Shown: piece after piece, positions 48,918-56,700 of the stretch
How the letters are laid out: each line of letters opens with the position of its first letter
Position numbering within the stretch: the first letter of the stretch is position 1
Assembly: GCF_010548375.1 (NCBI RefSeq)
Contig: NZ_JAAGLY010000027.1
Coordinates: forward strand, 43,581-107,580
Length of the DNA stretch: 64,000 bases
Reading direction: 5' to 3'
Source of the DNA: Streptomyces sp. SID13726
GTDB taxonomy: Bacteria > Actinomycetota > Actinomycetes > Streptomycetales > Streptomycetaceae
The notes under the pieces: generated by a model
Told to the model about the DNA's origin: nothing
Databases searched by the model: none
Seen by the model: the letters and a program-made list of their open reading frames with translations, nothing else
Made by a program: the position numbers and the translations under genes

Positions 48918-49511
48918 TCAGCGGTGCCGGTAGCGTTCCTCCACGGCGACGGCCGCCGCCGCGACCGCCCCGAGGACCGGGACCGCCAGCGGTGCGACGA
49001 ACCCGGCGGACAGGGCCACGACGGCCAGCCCGGCGACGATCAGGAAGGACCCGGCGGGGTCGCGCAGGGTCCGGCGTACGGCGTCCGCAAGCAGCGCGCG
49101 CCAGGAGGCGTCCGGGGTCCAGACCGCCGCCGCGCGCAGCCCGGCCACCGCGAGGGCGAGCAGTGCGAACAGTCCTACGGCCCCGACGAACGGGCCGCCG
49201 GGGATCCCTGCCCGCGCCGCCTGGACGTCCACCCAGACCGCGGCCGCCGCGGCCCACCCGGCGACCCCGACGAGCCACCCGCGGCGGACGGCCGTACGGA
49301 AGTCCGCGACGAACTCCCGCCAGCCACCTGCCTCGTGGCGGGTTCGGCGCCGCAGATGCCGGGCGCCGGCCGCGAAGGCCGCGGGGTAGGTGACGACGCC
49401 GAGACAGGCCACGGCGATCCACACGCCGGTGAGGAGTGCCTCGGCGAAGACCGCGAACCGCTCCCCGCCGAACACGGTCGCCCTGCGGGCCTTCACACGT
49501 GCTTGCGCCAT
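48918..49511 (-). CDS. DUF624 (YesL-like) membrane protein
   Basis: 197 residues from the ATG at 49511. Four or five hydrophobic helices: FAEALLTGVWIAVACLGVVT, GWLVGVAGWAAAAAVWV, GAVGLFALLALAVAGL, and FLIVAGLAVVALSAGFVAPL. The layout and place behind the sugar permeases match DUF624/YesL proteins, which accompany rhamnogalacturonan and other glycan ABC importers in Bacillus and actinomycetes. Role unknown; an accessory of the importer is likely. It starts 10 bp after the permease stop. Confidence 0.82.
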   Translation of the reverse strand: MAQARVKARRATVFGGERFAVFAEALLTGVWIAVACLGVVTYPAAFAAGARHLRRRTRHEAGGWREFVADFRTAVRRGWLVGVAGWAAAAAVWVDVQAARAGIPGGPFVGAVGLFALLALAVAGLRAAAVWTPDASWRALLADAVRRTLRDPAGSFLIVAGLAVVALSAGFVAPLAVPVLGAVAAAAVAVEERYRHR

Positions 49512-49521
49512 GGTGACCGCC

Positions 49522-50394
49522 TCACTTCAGTCCGGAAGTCGCCATGCCGTCGATGAGATAGCGCTGGAAGGCCATGAAGAAGGCGATGACCGGGATCAGC
49601 GCCACCAGCGACATCGCGATCATGCTGCCGTAGTTGGAGATGCCCTCCTGGTCGCGGAACATCATCAGGCCCAGCGACACCGTGTACTTGGAGGGGGTGT
49701 TGAGGTAGATCAACGGCCCCATGAAGTCGTTCCAGGCGTTGATGAAGGTGAAGATCGCGCTGGTGATGAGGGCCGGGCGGCACAGCGGCAGCACGATCGA
49801 CCAGTAGGTCCTCAGGTGCCCGCAGCCGTCGAGCTTGGCGGCCTCGTCCAGCTCGCGCGGCAGCCCGCGCATGAACTGCACCATCAGGAAGACGAAGAAC
49901 GCCTCCGTGGCCAGGAACTTGCCCGCCACCAACGGCACCAGCGTGTCGACGAGTTCCAGCTTGCGGAACATCACGTACTGCGGGATCAGCAGCACGTGGT
50001 ACGGCAGCAGCAGGGTGCCGATCATCAGAGTGAAGAGCAGGTTCCGCCCGGCGAAGCGGATCTTGGCGAAGGCGTACGCGGTCAGCGAGCTGGAGATCAC
50101 CACACCGGCCACGGCGAGGCCCGCGTACATCAGCGAGTTGGTGAAGAAGCTGCCGATGGAGATGCCGGAGATGCCGTCGGCGAGCCCGGAGAAGTTCGCC
50201 CAGACCGGCTTGGCCGGCAGCAGGTCGATGCTGGCGATGATGTCCTTGCTCGGCTTGAACGAGGCACCGAGCACCCAGATCACCGGGTACAGGATGACCG
50301 CCAGGATGACGAGCGCGCCGAGGTGCCAGGCGATCGATCCGAAGCGCCGCCGCTCGTTCGCGGTGCGTACGACGGGGCTGGTCACAGTGGTCAC
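49522..50394 (-). CDS. Carbohydrate ABC transporter permease (MalG/LplC type)
   Basis: 290 residues from a GTG at 50394 (VTTVTSPVVRTANERRRFG). Six helices; the ATPase-contacting EAA loop reads ELDEAAKLDGCGHLRTYWSI followed by VLPLCRPAL. The C-terminal end FFMAFQRYLIDGMATSGLK is typical of CUT1 permeases. It overlaps the partner permease by 4 bp (GTGA). Confidence 0.95.
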   Translation of the reverse strand: MTTVTSPVVRTANERRRFGSIAWHLGALVILAVILYPVIWVLGASFKPSKDIIASIDLLPAKPVWANFSGLADGISGISIGSFFTNSLMYAGLAVAGVVISSSLTAYAFAKIRFAGRNLLFTLMIGTLLLPYHVLLIPQYVMFRKLELVDTLVPLVAGKFLATEAFFVFLMVQFMRGLPRELDEAAKLDGCGHLRTYWSIVLPLCRPALITSAIFTFINAWNDFMGPLIYLNTPSKYTVSLGLMMFRDQEGISNYGSMIAMSLVALIPVIAFFMAFQRYLIDGMATSGLK

Positions 50395-51347
50395 TTGGCG
50401 GCCTCCTCGTAGTGCACCCACTTCTTCTGCGACCAGAACAGGACCGCCGTGACCAGCGCCACCGCGATCACCAGCGTCCAGGCCATCGCCGCGGCGAAGC
50501 CCATCTGGGCCTCCTTGAAGCCCTTCTGGTAGAGGTAGCAGGTGTAGACGAGGGTGGCGTCGGCCGGCCCGCACCGGGTGTCGGAGACGACGTAGGCGGA
50601 GCCGAACACCTGGAACGCGTGGATGGACTCCAGCAGCACGTTGAAGAAGAGCACAGGGGAGATCATCGGCAGCGTGATGTTCCAGAACCGGCGGAACGGA
50701 CCCGCGCCGTCCACCTCGGCGGCCTCGTACAACTCCCTGGGGACCTGCTTGAGACCGGCCAGGAAGATGACCATCGGCGCGCCGAACTGCCAGATGCTGA
50801 GGGCCACCAGGGAGTACAGGACGTAGTCCGGGTTGCCGATCCAGCCGCCCACGTCGATGCCGAAGATCTTCTGGGTACGGTCCACGATCGCGTCGTCCGA
50901 GAACAGCGCCCGCCAGACGAAGCCGACGGAGACGCTGGCCCCGATGAGCGAGGGCATGTAGAACGCGGCCCGGTACAGGCCCTGCCCGCGCCGGCTCTGC
51001 GCGAGCAGCAGCGCCACGCCGAGCGCCAGCAGCAGCTTCAGCGGGGTGGCCACGACGACGTACTTGAGCGTGACCTCCACCGACTTCTGCCAGCGCGGGT
51101 CCTGGAACATCGTGGTGAAGTTGTCGAGGCCCACCCACTGGGGCGGCGTGAACAGGTTGTACCGGGTGAACGCGTAGTACAGCGACGCGATCATCGGCCC
51201 CGCCGTGAGCAGCAGGAATCCCGCGATCCACGGCGACATGAAGAGGTAGCCGACGAGGTTCTCCCGGCGCCGCCCGCGCCGCCCGGCGGCGGGAGCGGCG
51301 GGCCGCTTCCCGGCCGGGCGCACGGGCGCTTCCTTGACGAGCGTCAT
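50391..51347 (-). CDS. Carbohydrate ABC transporter permease (MalF/LplB type)
   Basis: 318 residues from the ATG at 51347. A basic Pro/Ala-rich head precedes NLVGYLFMSPWIAGFLLL; the EAA loop is ELYEAAEVDGAGPFRRFWNI followed by TLPMISPVLFF. Forms the channel with the second permease. No ATPase gene is in the cluster, so a shared MsiK-type ATPase elsewhere is expected, as known for Streptomyces CUT1 importers. It starts 14 bp after the binding-protein stop. Confidence 0.95.
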   Translation of the reverse strand: MTLVKEAPVRPAGKRPAAPAAGRRGRRRENLVGYLFMSPWIAGFLLLTAGPMIASLYYAFTRYNLFTPPQWVGLDNFTTMFQDPRWQKSVEVTLKYVVVATPLKLLLALGVALLLAQSRRGQGLYRAAFYMPSLIGASVSVGFVWRALFSDDAIVDRTQKIFGIDVGGWIGNPDYVLYSLVALSIWQFGAPMVIFLAGLKQVPRELYEAAEVDGAGPFRRFWNITLPMISPVLFFNVLLESIHAFQVFGSAYVVSDTRCGPADATLVYTCYLYQKGFKEAQMGFAAAMAWTLVIAVALVTAVLFWSQKKWVHYEEAAK

Positions 51348-51361
51348 GGTGGTACGTCCCC

Positions 51362-52651
51362 TCAGCCCGCGAACGCGGCCTTGGCCTCGCTGAACAGCGT
51401 CTTGGCCCCGTCGGCGGGCTTGGTCTTGCCCTGGGCGATCTCGGCGCCGATGCGCAGGAAGGCCGCCTCGACGACGTCGGCGCCGGACGGGTGCGGGGTG
51501 ATCTTCCCGAGCACCCCGGCCTTGGCGACCTCTTCCTCGTACGCCTTGACGCCCTTGTTGTTGGCGTCGGTGGGCGTGAAGGCGTCGTACTGCTCGGTCG
51601 TGGCGAGGATGCCCCGGTCGTAGCCCATGATCTTGCCGACCTCGGGGTCGTGGACCATGAAGTCGATGAACTGGGCGGCCTCCTTGGGGTGCTTGGTCCC
51701 CGCGAAGGCGCTCAGCATCAGCGACCCGAGGTACTGGCCGGTCTGCTTGCCGTCCGTGGTGGGGATCGGCGCGAGCCCGTAGTCCGACTCGCCCTCGCCC
51801 TCGTAGCGGATGGAGAAGTTGTCCCAGGTGAACTCGGAGGCGGCGAGGCCCGCGGAGAGACCGGACTTGGGCGCGACCTGCTCGATCTTCTTGGGGTCGG
51901 CGACGAGCCCGGACTTCACGCGCTTGTAGCCGTCCGACCACCACTGCGTCAGGTCGTCCTCGGTGAAGCCGAGAGCGGAGTCGGTGAAGAACGCTTTGCC
52001 GTTCTGGCGCAGGTACAGGTCGTAGAGGTACATGATGCCGAAGTAACCGGTGTCACCGGCGATCTTCAGCTTGTCCTGGACGGTCTGGAGGGCGTCGAAG
52101 TACTCGTCCCAGGTCCAGCCGAACTTCGCCTCCACGCCCGCCTTCTTGAAGGCGTTGAGGTCGATGACGAGCGCCATGGTGTTGGCGCCGACGGGGATGG
52201 CGAGCTGCTTGTCGTCGACCTGGCCGTTCGCCAGAACGCCGTTGCGGAAGTTGTCCAGGCTCAGATTCCCGGCGTCCGCCTGCGTCTTGAGATCCAGCAG
52301 AACACCGCGCTGGTCGTACTTGCGCAGGAAACCGACCGCATTCTGGAAAACGTCCGGCGGATTCCCGCCGGAGGCCTGGGTCTGGAACTTCTCCCAGAAC
52401 GCGGCGTAGTCGGTGAATTCAGGCTTGATCTTGATCTTCGGGTACTTCTTCTCGAAGAGCGCGATCGTCTTCTTGATGGCGATGGTGCGCGGCTCGCCAC
52501 CCCACCACGCATAACGGAGTGTCACATTCCCGTCTCCGGAACTGCCGCTGTCCCCGCCGCACCCCGTCGTCGCGGCCAGCCCCAGCGTCGCCGCTGTGGC
52601 CCCGGCCGCCTTCAGGATCGTACGCCTCTCAACATTCCTGCTGGTTCCCAC
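51362..52651 (-). CDS. Sugar ABC transporter solute-binding lipoprotein
   Basis: 429 residues from a GTG at 52651, with GGAGGGG eight bases upstream. The signal has a twin arginine (VERRTILKAAGATAATLGLA) and a lipobox-like ATTGC with the anchoring Cys near residue 31, so it is probably a Tat-exported lipoprotein. The mature part has CUT1 binding-protein features: LRYAWWGGEPRTIAIKKTIA, PPDVFQNAVGFLRKYDQRG, and the late HPKEAAQFIDFMVHDPEVGK. First gene of the uptake cluster, directly behind two LacI-type operators. Ligand unknown; an oligosaccharide released by the cluster lyase is the simplest guess. Confidence 0.94.
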   Translation of the reverse strand: MGTSRNVERRTILKAAGATAATLGLAATTGCGGDSGSSGDGNVTLRYAWWGGEPRTIAIKKTIALFEKKYPKIKIKPEFTDYAAFWEKFQTQASGGNPPDVFQNAVGFLRKYDQRGVLLDLKTQADAGNLSLDNFRNGVLANGQVDDKQLAIPVGANTMALVIDLNAFKKAGVEAKFGWTWDEYFDALQTVQDKLKIAGDTGYFGIMYLYDLYLRQNGKAFFTDSALGFTEDDLTQWWSDGYKRVKSGLVADPKKIEQVAPKSGLSAGLAASEFTWDNFSIRYEGEGESDYGLAPIPTTDGKQTGQYLGSLMLSAFAGTKHPKEAAQFIDFMVHDPEVGKIMGYDRGILATTEQYDAFTPTDANNKGVKAYEEEVAKAGVLGKITPHPSGADVVEAAFLRIGAEIAQGKTKPADGAKTLFSEAKAAFAG

Positions 52652-52685
52652 AGTCGGGCCCCTCCCCGCAGCGTCGCCGCCTGCA

Positions 52686-52708
52686 TGAATCGTTTCAAGT
52701 AAGCGCTT
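52686..52708. promoter_or_regulatory. Two adjacent LacI-type operators upstream of the sugar importer
   Basis: TGAATCGTTTCA (52686-52697), a pseudo-palindrome with central CG, and the perfect AAGCGCTT (52701-52708) lie 35-57 bp before the binding-protein GTG. Both are typical LacI/GalR-family half-site pairs with central CG. They may be sites for two repressors or two registers of one. No LacI gene is in the window. Confidence 0.7.
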
Positions 52709-52989
52709 GCTGGCACAAGCTACGGAGGGCCCGGTGGTGCGTCAATGATTCGGACAGGAATTTCTTGTGAGTGTGGTGAGAGGGCTTGACGCGATCAACG
52801 GCCGGACCCCACGGGAGAACTGACGACGTCCCAGGTGAGAGACCTGGGGTCGACGGGCCGAACGGAAAGCGGACTGCCGCACCACATCGGCGTACGGCCG
52901 GAAAAGGACGGGCCGCGAGGAGGCGCCGCTGCGGACGGTCACGCGGAACGGATCAGAGCCCGCCGGCTCTCGCGCGGGCCGCGCACACG

Positions 52990-53027
52990 CCGACGGCCCG
53001 TCCGCGATCTCGCGGACGGGCCGTCGG
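52990..53027. terminator. tRNA-Val copy 2 terminator, 17-bp perfect stem
   Basis: A perfect 17-bp stem (52990-53006 / 53011-53027) with an ATCT loop, 6 bp after the 3' end of the minus-strand tRNA. The 180 bp between it and the operators hold no gene that I can support. Confidence 0.85.
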
Positions 53028-53033
53028 TCCGGG

Positions 53034-53105
53034 TGGGCGATACTGGGTTCGAACCAGTGACCTCTTCGGTGTGAACGAAGCGCTCTCCCACTGAGCTAAT
53101 CGCCC
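53034..53105 (-). tRNA. tRNA-Val(CAC), copy 2
   Basis: 72 nt, identical over the full length to 42978-43049, with the same anticodon loop TTCACAC and discriminator A. Flanking identity stops within a few bases, so only the gene is duplicated, not its promoter or terminator. Confidence 0.95.
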
Positions 53106-53183
53106 GGACGCAGGAAGAACATTACCCCATGTCAGGGGATGCCTGTGACCAGCCAGGACCGGTCCCGGCACCCCTCCCGCGCC

Positions 53184-53657
53184 TCACTGGTCCTTGATGT
53201 TCCAGGGCATCTCGAAGCCGAACTTCCAGAGGTAGACGGCGAGGATCGCGGCCACGATCACGAGGCCGATCACCGTCAGTGTGATGTTGCGCCGCCGCAC
53301 CTTCGGATCGAGGGCGCGCTGGGCCGCCTCGGTCACCTTGCGCTTGGTCCAGCGCAGCACCAGCTGGGCCCAGACGAACTCGGTCGCCCAGATCGCCATG
53401 CCGCCGAAGATCACGACCCAGCCAGGCCCGGGCAGCGGCAGCATGATGATGCCGGCGACCACGACCGCGAGGCCGATGACGAAGATGCAGACCTGCCAGC
53501 TCAGGTGCAGCAGCCGCCGCTTCTTGATGAACTCCGGCGCCTTGGAACCGAGCCCCCGCTCGTCCTGCGCCCCCTCCGCGGCGGCGCCGTCCGTCTTCTT
53601 GCCGGCCTCGTCAGGTGCCACGGCAACCTCGCCCGGCTCGTCACTCCCCGTATTCAT
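53184..53657 (-). CDS. TIGR02611-family (PGPGW) membrane protein
   Basis: 157 residues from the ATG at 53657. A charged 45-residue head leads to two helices (WQVCIFVIGLAVVVAGIIML; PGWVVIFGGMAIWATEFVWA) separated by the diagnostic PLPGPGW motif, and a third near the end (ITLTVIGLVIVAAILAVYL). Function unknown. It is divergent from ssgB, a neighbourhood I recall as constant in Streptomyces. Confidence 0.88.
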   Translation of the reverse strand: MNTGSDEPGEVAVAPDEAGKKTDGAAAEGAQDERGLGSKAPEFIKKRRLLHLSWQVCIFVIGLAVVVAGIIMLPLPGPGWVVIFGGMAIWATEFVWAQLVLRWTKRKVTEAAQRALDPKVRRRNITLTVIGLVIVAAILAVYLWKFGFEMPWNIKDQ

Positions 53658-53848
53658 ACAGCCAAACCCTACCGGAGAGAAACCGGTCACCGGAATGGTC
53701 GTACCTCGCGAACGGGTTCTCGGCCGGAAGAGTTACGTAAAGGCACGCAAAACACTCAGAGGGGTTTACAACGGCACCGTAGGTGGCATGTCGATTTCGC
53801 CGACGTGCGAATCCCCGAGCGCACACTGAGCGAAAGGCCCTGGCGCTT

Positions 53849-54262
53849 ATGAACACCACGGTCAGCTGCGAGCTGCACCTGCGCCTCGTTGTGTCGAGCG
53901 AGTCCTCCCTGCCTGTCCCCGCAGGCCTGCGGTACGACACGGCCGACCCCTACGCCGTGCACGCCACCTTCCACACCGGAGCCGAGGAGACCGTCGAGTG
54001 GGTGTTCGCCCGCGACCTCCTCGCGGAGGGCCTCCACCGGCCCACCGGAACCGGCGACGTCCGAGTCTGGCCGTCGCGCAGTCACGGTCAGGGCGTCGTG
54101 TGCATCGCCCTGAGCTCCCCGGAGGGCGAGGCACTGCTCGAGGCCCCGGCGCGGGCCCTGGAGTCGTTCCTGAAGCGGACTGACGCCGCCGTGCCCCCGG
54201 GCACGGAGCACCGCCACTTCGATCTGGATCAGGAGCTCTCGCACATCCTGGCGGAAAGCTAG
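53849..54262 (+). CDS. ssgB: Sporulation-specific cell division activator SsgB
   Basis: 137 residues from the ATG at 53849, behind GAAAGG. SsgA-like proteins occur only in sporulating actinomycetes; SsgB brings FtsZ to future septum sites in aerial hyphae. The sequence start (MNTTVSCELHLRLVV), the middle (TVEWVFARDLLAEGLHRPTG) and the end (EHRHFDLDQELSHILAES) fit SsgB and not other SsgA-like proteins, and the length is exact. GTTT at 53764 with a spaced G-rich block might be a sigma-H-type promoter, known for ssgB in S. coelicolor; not certain here. Confidence 0.96.
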   Translation: MNTTVSCELHLRLVVSSESSLPVPAGLRYDTADPYAVHATFHTGAEETVEWVFARDLLAEGLHRPTGTGDVRVWPSRSHGQGVVCIALSSPEGEALLEAPARALESFLKRTDAAVPPGTEHRHFDLDQELSHILAES

Positions 54263-54337
54263 GGGCGAGGCCCCGCAGAGCCGCCCGGCGCCGTCCACTC
54301 GGGGAGACGGCTCGGGCTTGTACAACCGCATAGGGAA

Positions 54338-54385
54338 CGACAGGCGCCGTGGTTGCGGAGCGCTCCGCAACCACGGCGCCTGTCG
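54338..54385. terminator. ssgB terminator, 22-bp perfect stem
   Basis: A perfect inverted repeat whose arms (54338-54359 / 54364-54385) pair over 22 bp around a GCGC loop, 75 bp after ssgB. It insulates ssgB from the CGNR gene on the same strand. Confidence 0.9.
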
Positions 54386-54529
54386 TGTGCCCGGACGCGG
54401 CTCGAACGGGGCGGTCGGGCGTCCGCCCGGCAGGGCCCCCGGGGCCGGACCCGTCACCACGCCCGTGCGAGCCACTACCATCGGCCAGCATCGGCGGGCG
54501 TCCGCCCGTCCCAGGCCAGGGAGCGAAAC

Positions 54530-55090
54530 GTGCTGATCACCCACGACACCCGGTGCGCCCTCGACACCGTGGTCGACCTGGTGAACACCGCACCGGAGGA
54601 CGACACGGCACCGGACGCGCTGCCCGATGTCGTGACGCTGGAGGATTTCGTACGAAACCACGAAATCAGCGATGTCGGGGCTCTCTCGGACTTCGATCTG
54701 TCGGCGGTGCGCACGATCCGCGGCAAGTTCGCCTCCGTCTTCGCCGCCCCGGACGCCCGGGCCGCCGCCGGACTGATCAACGAGCTGGTCGCCGCCGCCG
54801 GCACCACGCCCCAGCTCACGGATCACGACGGCTACGAGTGGCATGTGCACTACTTCGCCCCCGGCGCCTCCGTCGCCGACCACCTGGCGGCCGACTGCGG
54901 GATGGCGCTGGCGTTCTTCGTGGTCGCCGGTGAGCAGGAGCGGCTGCGGCGCTGCGAGGCGCCCGACTGCCGGCGGGCCTTCGTCGATCTCTCCCGCAAC
55001 CGCTCCCGGCGCTACTGCGACAGCCGCACCTGCGGAAACCGGCTGCACGTGGCCGCGTACCGGGCGCGCCGCAAGGAAGCCGCGGGCTGA
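54530..55090 (+). CDS. CGNR zinc-finger regulator
   Basis: 186 residues from a GTG at 54530 with GGGAG upstream. The N-terminal ABATE-type domain (ALDTVVDLVNTAPEDD) precedes a C-terminal CGNR zinc finger: CEAPDCRRAF, then RRYCDSRTCGNRLHV, with four Cys and the CGNR signature. Typically a stress-related DNA-binding regulator. The longer frame upstream runs through the ssgB terminator, so it was rejected. Confidence 0.93.
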   Translation: MLITHDTRCALDTVVDLVNTAPEDDTAPDALPDVVTLEDFVRNHEISDVGALSDFDLSAVRTIRGKFASVFAAPDARAAAGLINELVAAAGTTPQLTDHDGYEWHVHYFAPGASVADHLAADCGMALAFFVVAGEQERLRRCEAPDCRRAFVDLSRNRSRRYCDSRTCGNRLHVAAYRARRKEAAG

Positions 55091-55150
55091 CATCCGCACG
55101 GTGGTGTCGACGTGGCCCCGGCGGGTGGCGCCGGGGACCACGGGAACGGC

Positions 55151-55303
55151 TCAGAGCAGCAGCAGATCGTGCAGCGCAGCCATGAGCAGCAGACACCCGA
55201 TCACCGCAAGGAAGATCATCAGCGGTGGCTGGGAAAGGGCGAAGAGGCAGCCACGCGGCTCGTCCTGAGGCGGCGCGGCGTCGCTCTGTTTCGTGTCCAG
55301 CAT
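55151..55303 (-). CDS. Small single-pass membrane protein (50 residues)
   Basis: From the ATG at 55303: a polar head MLDTKQSDAAPPQDEPRG, then one hydrophobic helix LMIFLAVIGCLLLMAALHDL ending in a run of Leu. Codon third positions are G/C-rich. The ribosome-binding site is poor. No family recognised. The hydrophobic content and clean stop favour a real small membrane protein. Confidence 0.5.
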   Translation of the reverse strand: MLDTKQSDAAPPQDEPRGCLFALSQPPLMIFLAVIGCLLLMAALHDLLLL

Positions 55304-55458
55304 CTCGCGGCGATGATGGCGCAGTCGGCACCCGCCGCGCGATCAACACGCCCGGAATGAGCGGGAGTTCGCCGAATTCCGTGATGTCCGGATCGGGTCT
55401 TGATCGCTTACGGACGGGCCGGGATCCACTGCGAACGTTTCAGTTCGTCAGGCGACCT

Positions 55459-55911
55459 TCATATGCCGTGCTTCTTGAGGATGGCCTCGATGTCGCTGAA
55501 GTCGTCCCCCGCGGTCGCCGTGGCCCTGGACTTGCCCGCGGGACGGGCCGCCGGGGTGCGCGTCGCGGCCGGGCCGAGGGAGGGCGCCGAGGCAGCGGGG
55601 GCCACCGCCTCCTGCCGGGCACCGCGGGCCGCCTTGCGCTCCTTGCGGGTGCCGCCGCGTCGGCGCTCCACCGCGCGGGTGGTCGAGAACAGCACCCAGG
55701 ACAGGCCCAGCACGCCGAAGCCCGCCCAGGCCGTCGGGCTGAACGCGGTGTCCGCGAGCCAGTCGACGACGCCGGTCATCACCAGGCCGAGCGGCACGAG
55801 GGAGTACGCGGCGATGCGGGTGGCCGCGAGGAAGCGCTTGCGGTACGCCGTGACCGCCGCGATGCCCAGGCCGGCCGCGGCTACGGCGGAACAGACGGTC
55901 TCGGCAATCAT
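55459..55911 (-). CDS. Unknown membrane protein with basic tail
   Basis: 150 residues from the ATG at 55911. Three hydrophobic helices: VCSAVAAAGLGIAAVTAY, AYSLVPLGLVMTGVVDWLAD, and WAGFGVLGLSWVLFSTTRAV. A strongly basic and Ala/Pro-rich tail then ends GDDFSDIEAILKKHGI, a helix that looks like a protein-binding peptide. No family known to me by name; such proteins are common near ssgB. The 260 bp upstream hold only a short tandem repeat. Confidence 0.8.
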   Translation of the reverse strand: MIAETVCSAVAAAGLGIAAVTAYRKRFLAATRIAAYSLVPLGLVMTGVVDWLADTAFSPTAWAGFGVLGLSWVLFSTTRAVERRRGGTRKERKAARGARQEAVAPAASAPSLGPAATRTPAARPAGKSRATATAGDDFSDIEAILKKHGI

Positions 55912-56088
55912 CCGGTCCTCCAGGCAGGGCTCGACGGTCTGCGTGCCACTTCGTCCCTATCCATCCTGCACCTCCCGACCCCCGCCGGGCCATGCTCCGG
56001 CAGGACATCAGGGACATCTCCGGGTCGGCTCCTCCGAAGGTGCCGGTCGGAGGTCGTACCGGTGGGGGGGTGGGGGGAGGGCGAGGCG

Positions 56089-56134
56089 TGCCCCGGCAAC
56101 GGCCGTACCGATGCCCCGGCAGAGGCCGTACCGA
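56089..56134. repeat. 23-bp tandem repeat before the DsbA-like gene
   Basis: Two head-to-tail units (56089-56111, 56112-56134), each TGCCCCGGCA-NN-GGCCGTACCGA-like, differing only in the middle bases. They lie 38 bp before the DsbA-like ATG, where the promoter or 5' UTR is expected. Confidence 0.7.
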
Positions 56135-56171
56135 TGACGGCGACGCGCGCCCGGGCTGGGAGACTGTGACC

Positions 56172-56693
56172 ATGAGCGACTCCTCCCCCGCCCCTTCCAC
56201 CGCGCCCGTCCTGGAGATCTGGTGCGATCTCCAGTGCCCGGACTGCCGTACCGCGCTGGCCGACCTCCAGGCCCTGCGGGCCCGCTACGGCGACCGTCTG
56301 GAGGTGCGGCTGCGGCACTTCCCGCTGGAGAAGAACAAGTACGCCTTCGCCGCCGCCCAGGCCGCCGAGGAGGCCGTGGAGCAGGGCAAGGGCTGGGAGT
56401 ACGTCGAGGCCGTGCTCGGACGGGTCGAGGACCTCGGCCGTGGGGGAGAACCCTTCCTGGTCGAGGTGGCCGGCGAACTCGGGCTCGACGCCGAGGAGTT
56501 CGACACCGCGCTGATCGACGGCCGGCACATCCTGATCGTGGACTCCGACCAGGCCGAGGGCAAGGTGATCGGGGTGACCGGCACCCCGACGTACGTCATC
56601 GACGGCCAACGGCTCGACGGCGGCCAGAGCCAGGACGGGCTGCGCGAGCGGATCGAGGAGATCGCGGACCGGCTGCTCGCCGGTCAGGGGTGA
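56172..56693 (+). CDS. DsbA-family protein (thioredoxin fold, CPDC)
   Basis: 173 residues from the ATG at 56172. Active site CPDC in EIWCDLQCPDCRTALADLQA, the cis-Pro region VTGTPTYVIDGQRLDG, and the helical insert of DsbA/FrnE proteins (AAEEAVEQGKGWEYVEAVLG). No signal peptide, so it probably acts in the cytoplasm, in the FrnE-like branch. Thus it is unlikely to be the direct partner of the VKOR protein. It converges on the GNAT gene 7 bp away. Confidence 0.92.
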   Translation: MSDSSPAPSTAPVLEIWCDLQCPDCRTALADLQALRARYGDRLEVRLRHFPLEKNKYAFAAAQAAEEAVEQGKGWEYVEAVLGRVEDLGRGGEPFLVEVAGELGLDAEEFDTALIDGRHILIVDSDQAEGKVIGVTGTPTYVIDGQRLDGGQSQDGLRERIEEIADRLLAGQG

Positions 56694-56700
56694 GCCCGCC

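Noticed and set aside
42978..53105. Integrated mobile island at tRNA-Val
   Set aside because: No integrase, excisionase or transfer gene lies between the tRNAs, and both copies are full genes with no extra att-like identity. Kept only as a comparative question.
54353..54529. N-terminal extension of the CGNR protein
   Set aside because: It would translate through the perfect ssgB terminator hairpin. The GTG at 54530 has a proper ribosome-binding site.
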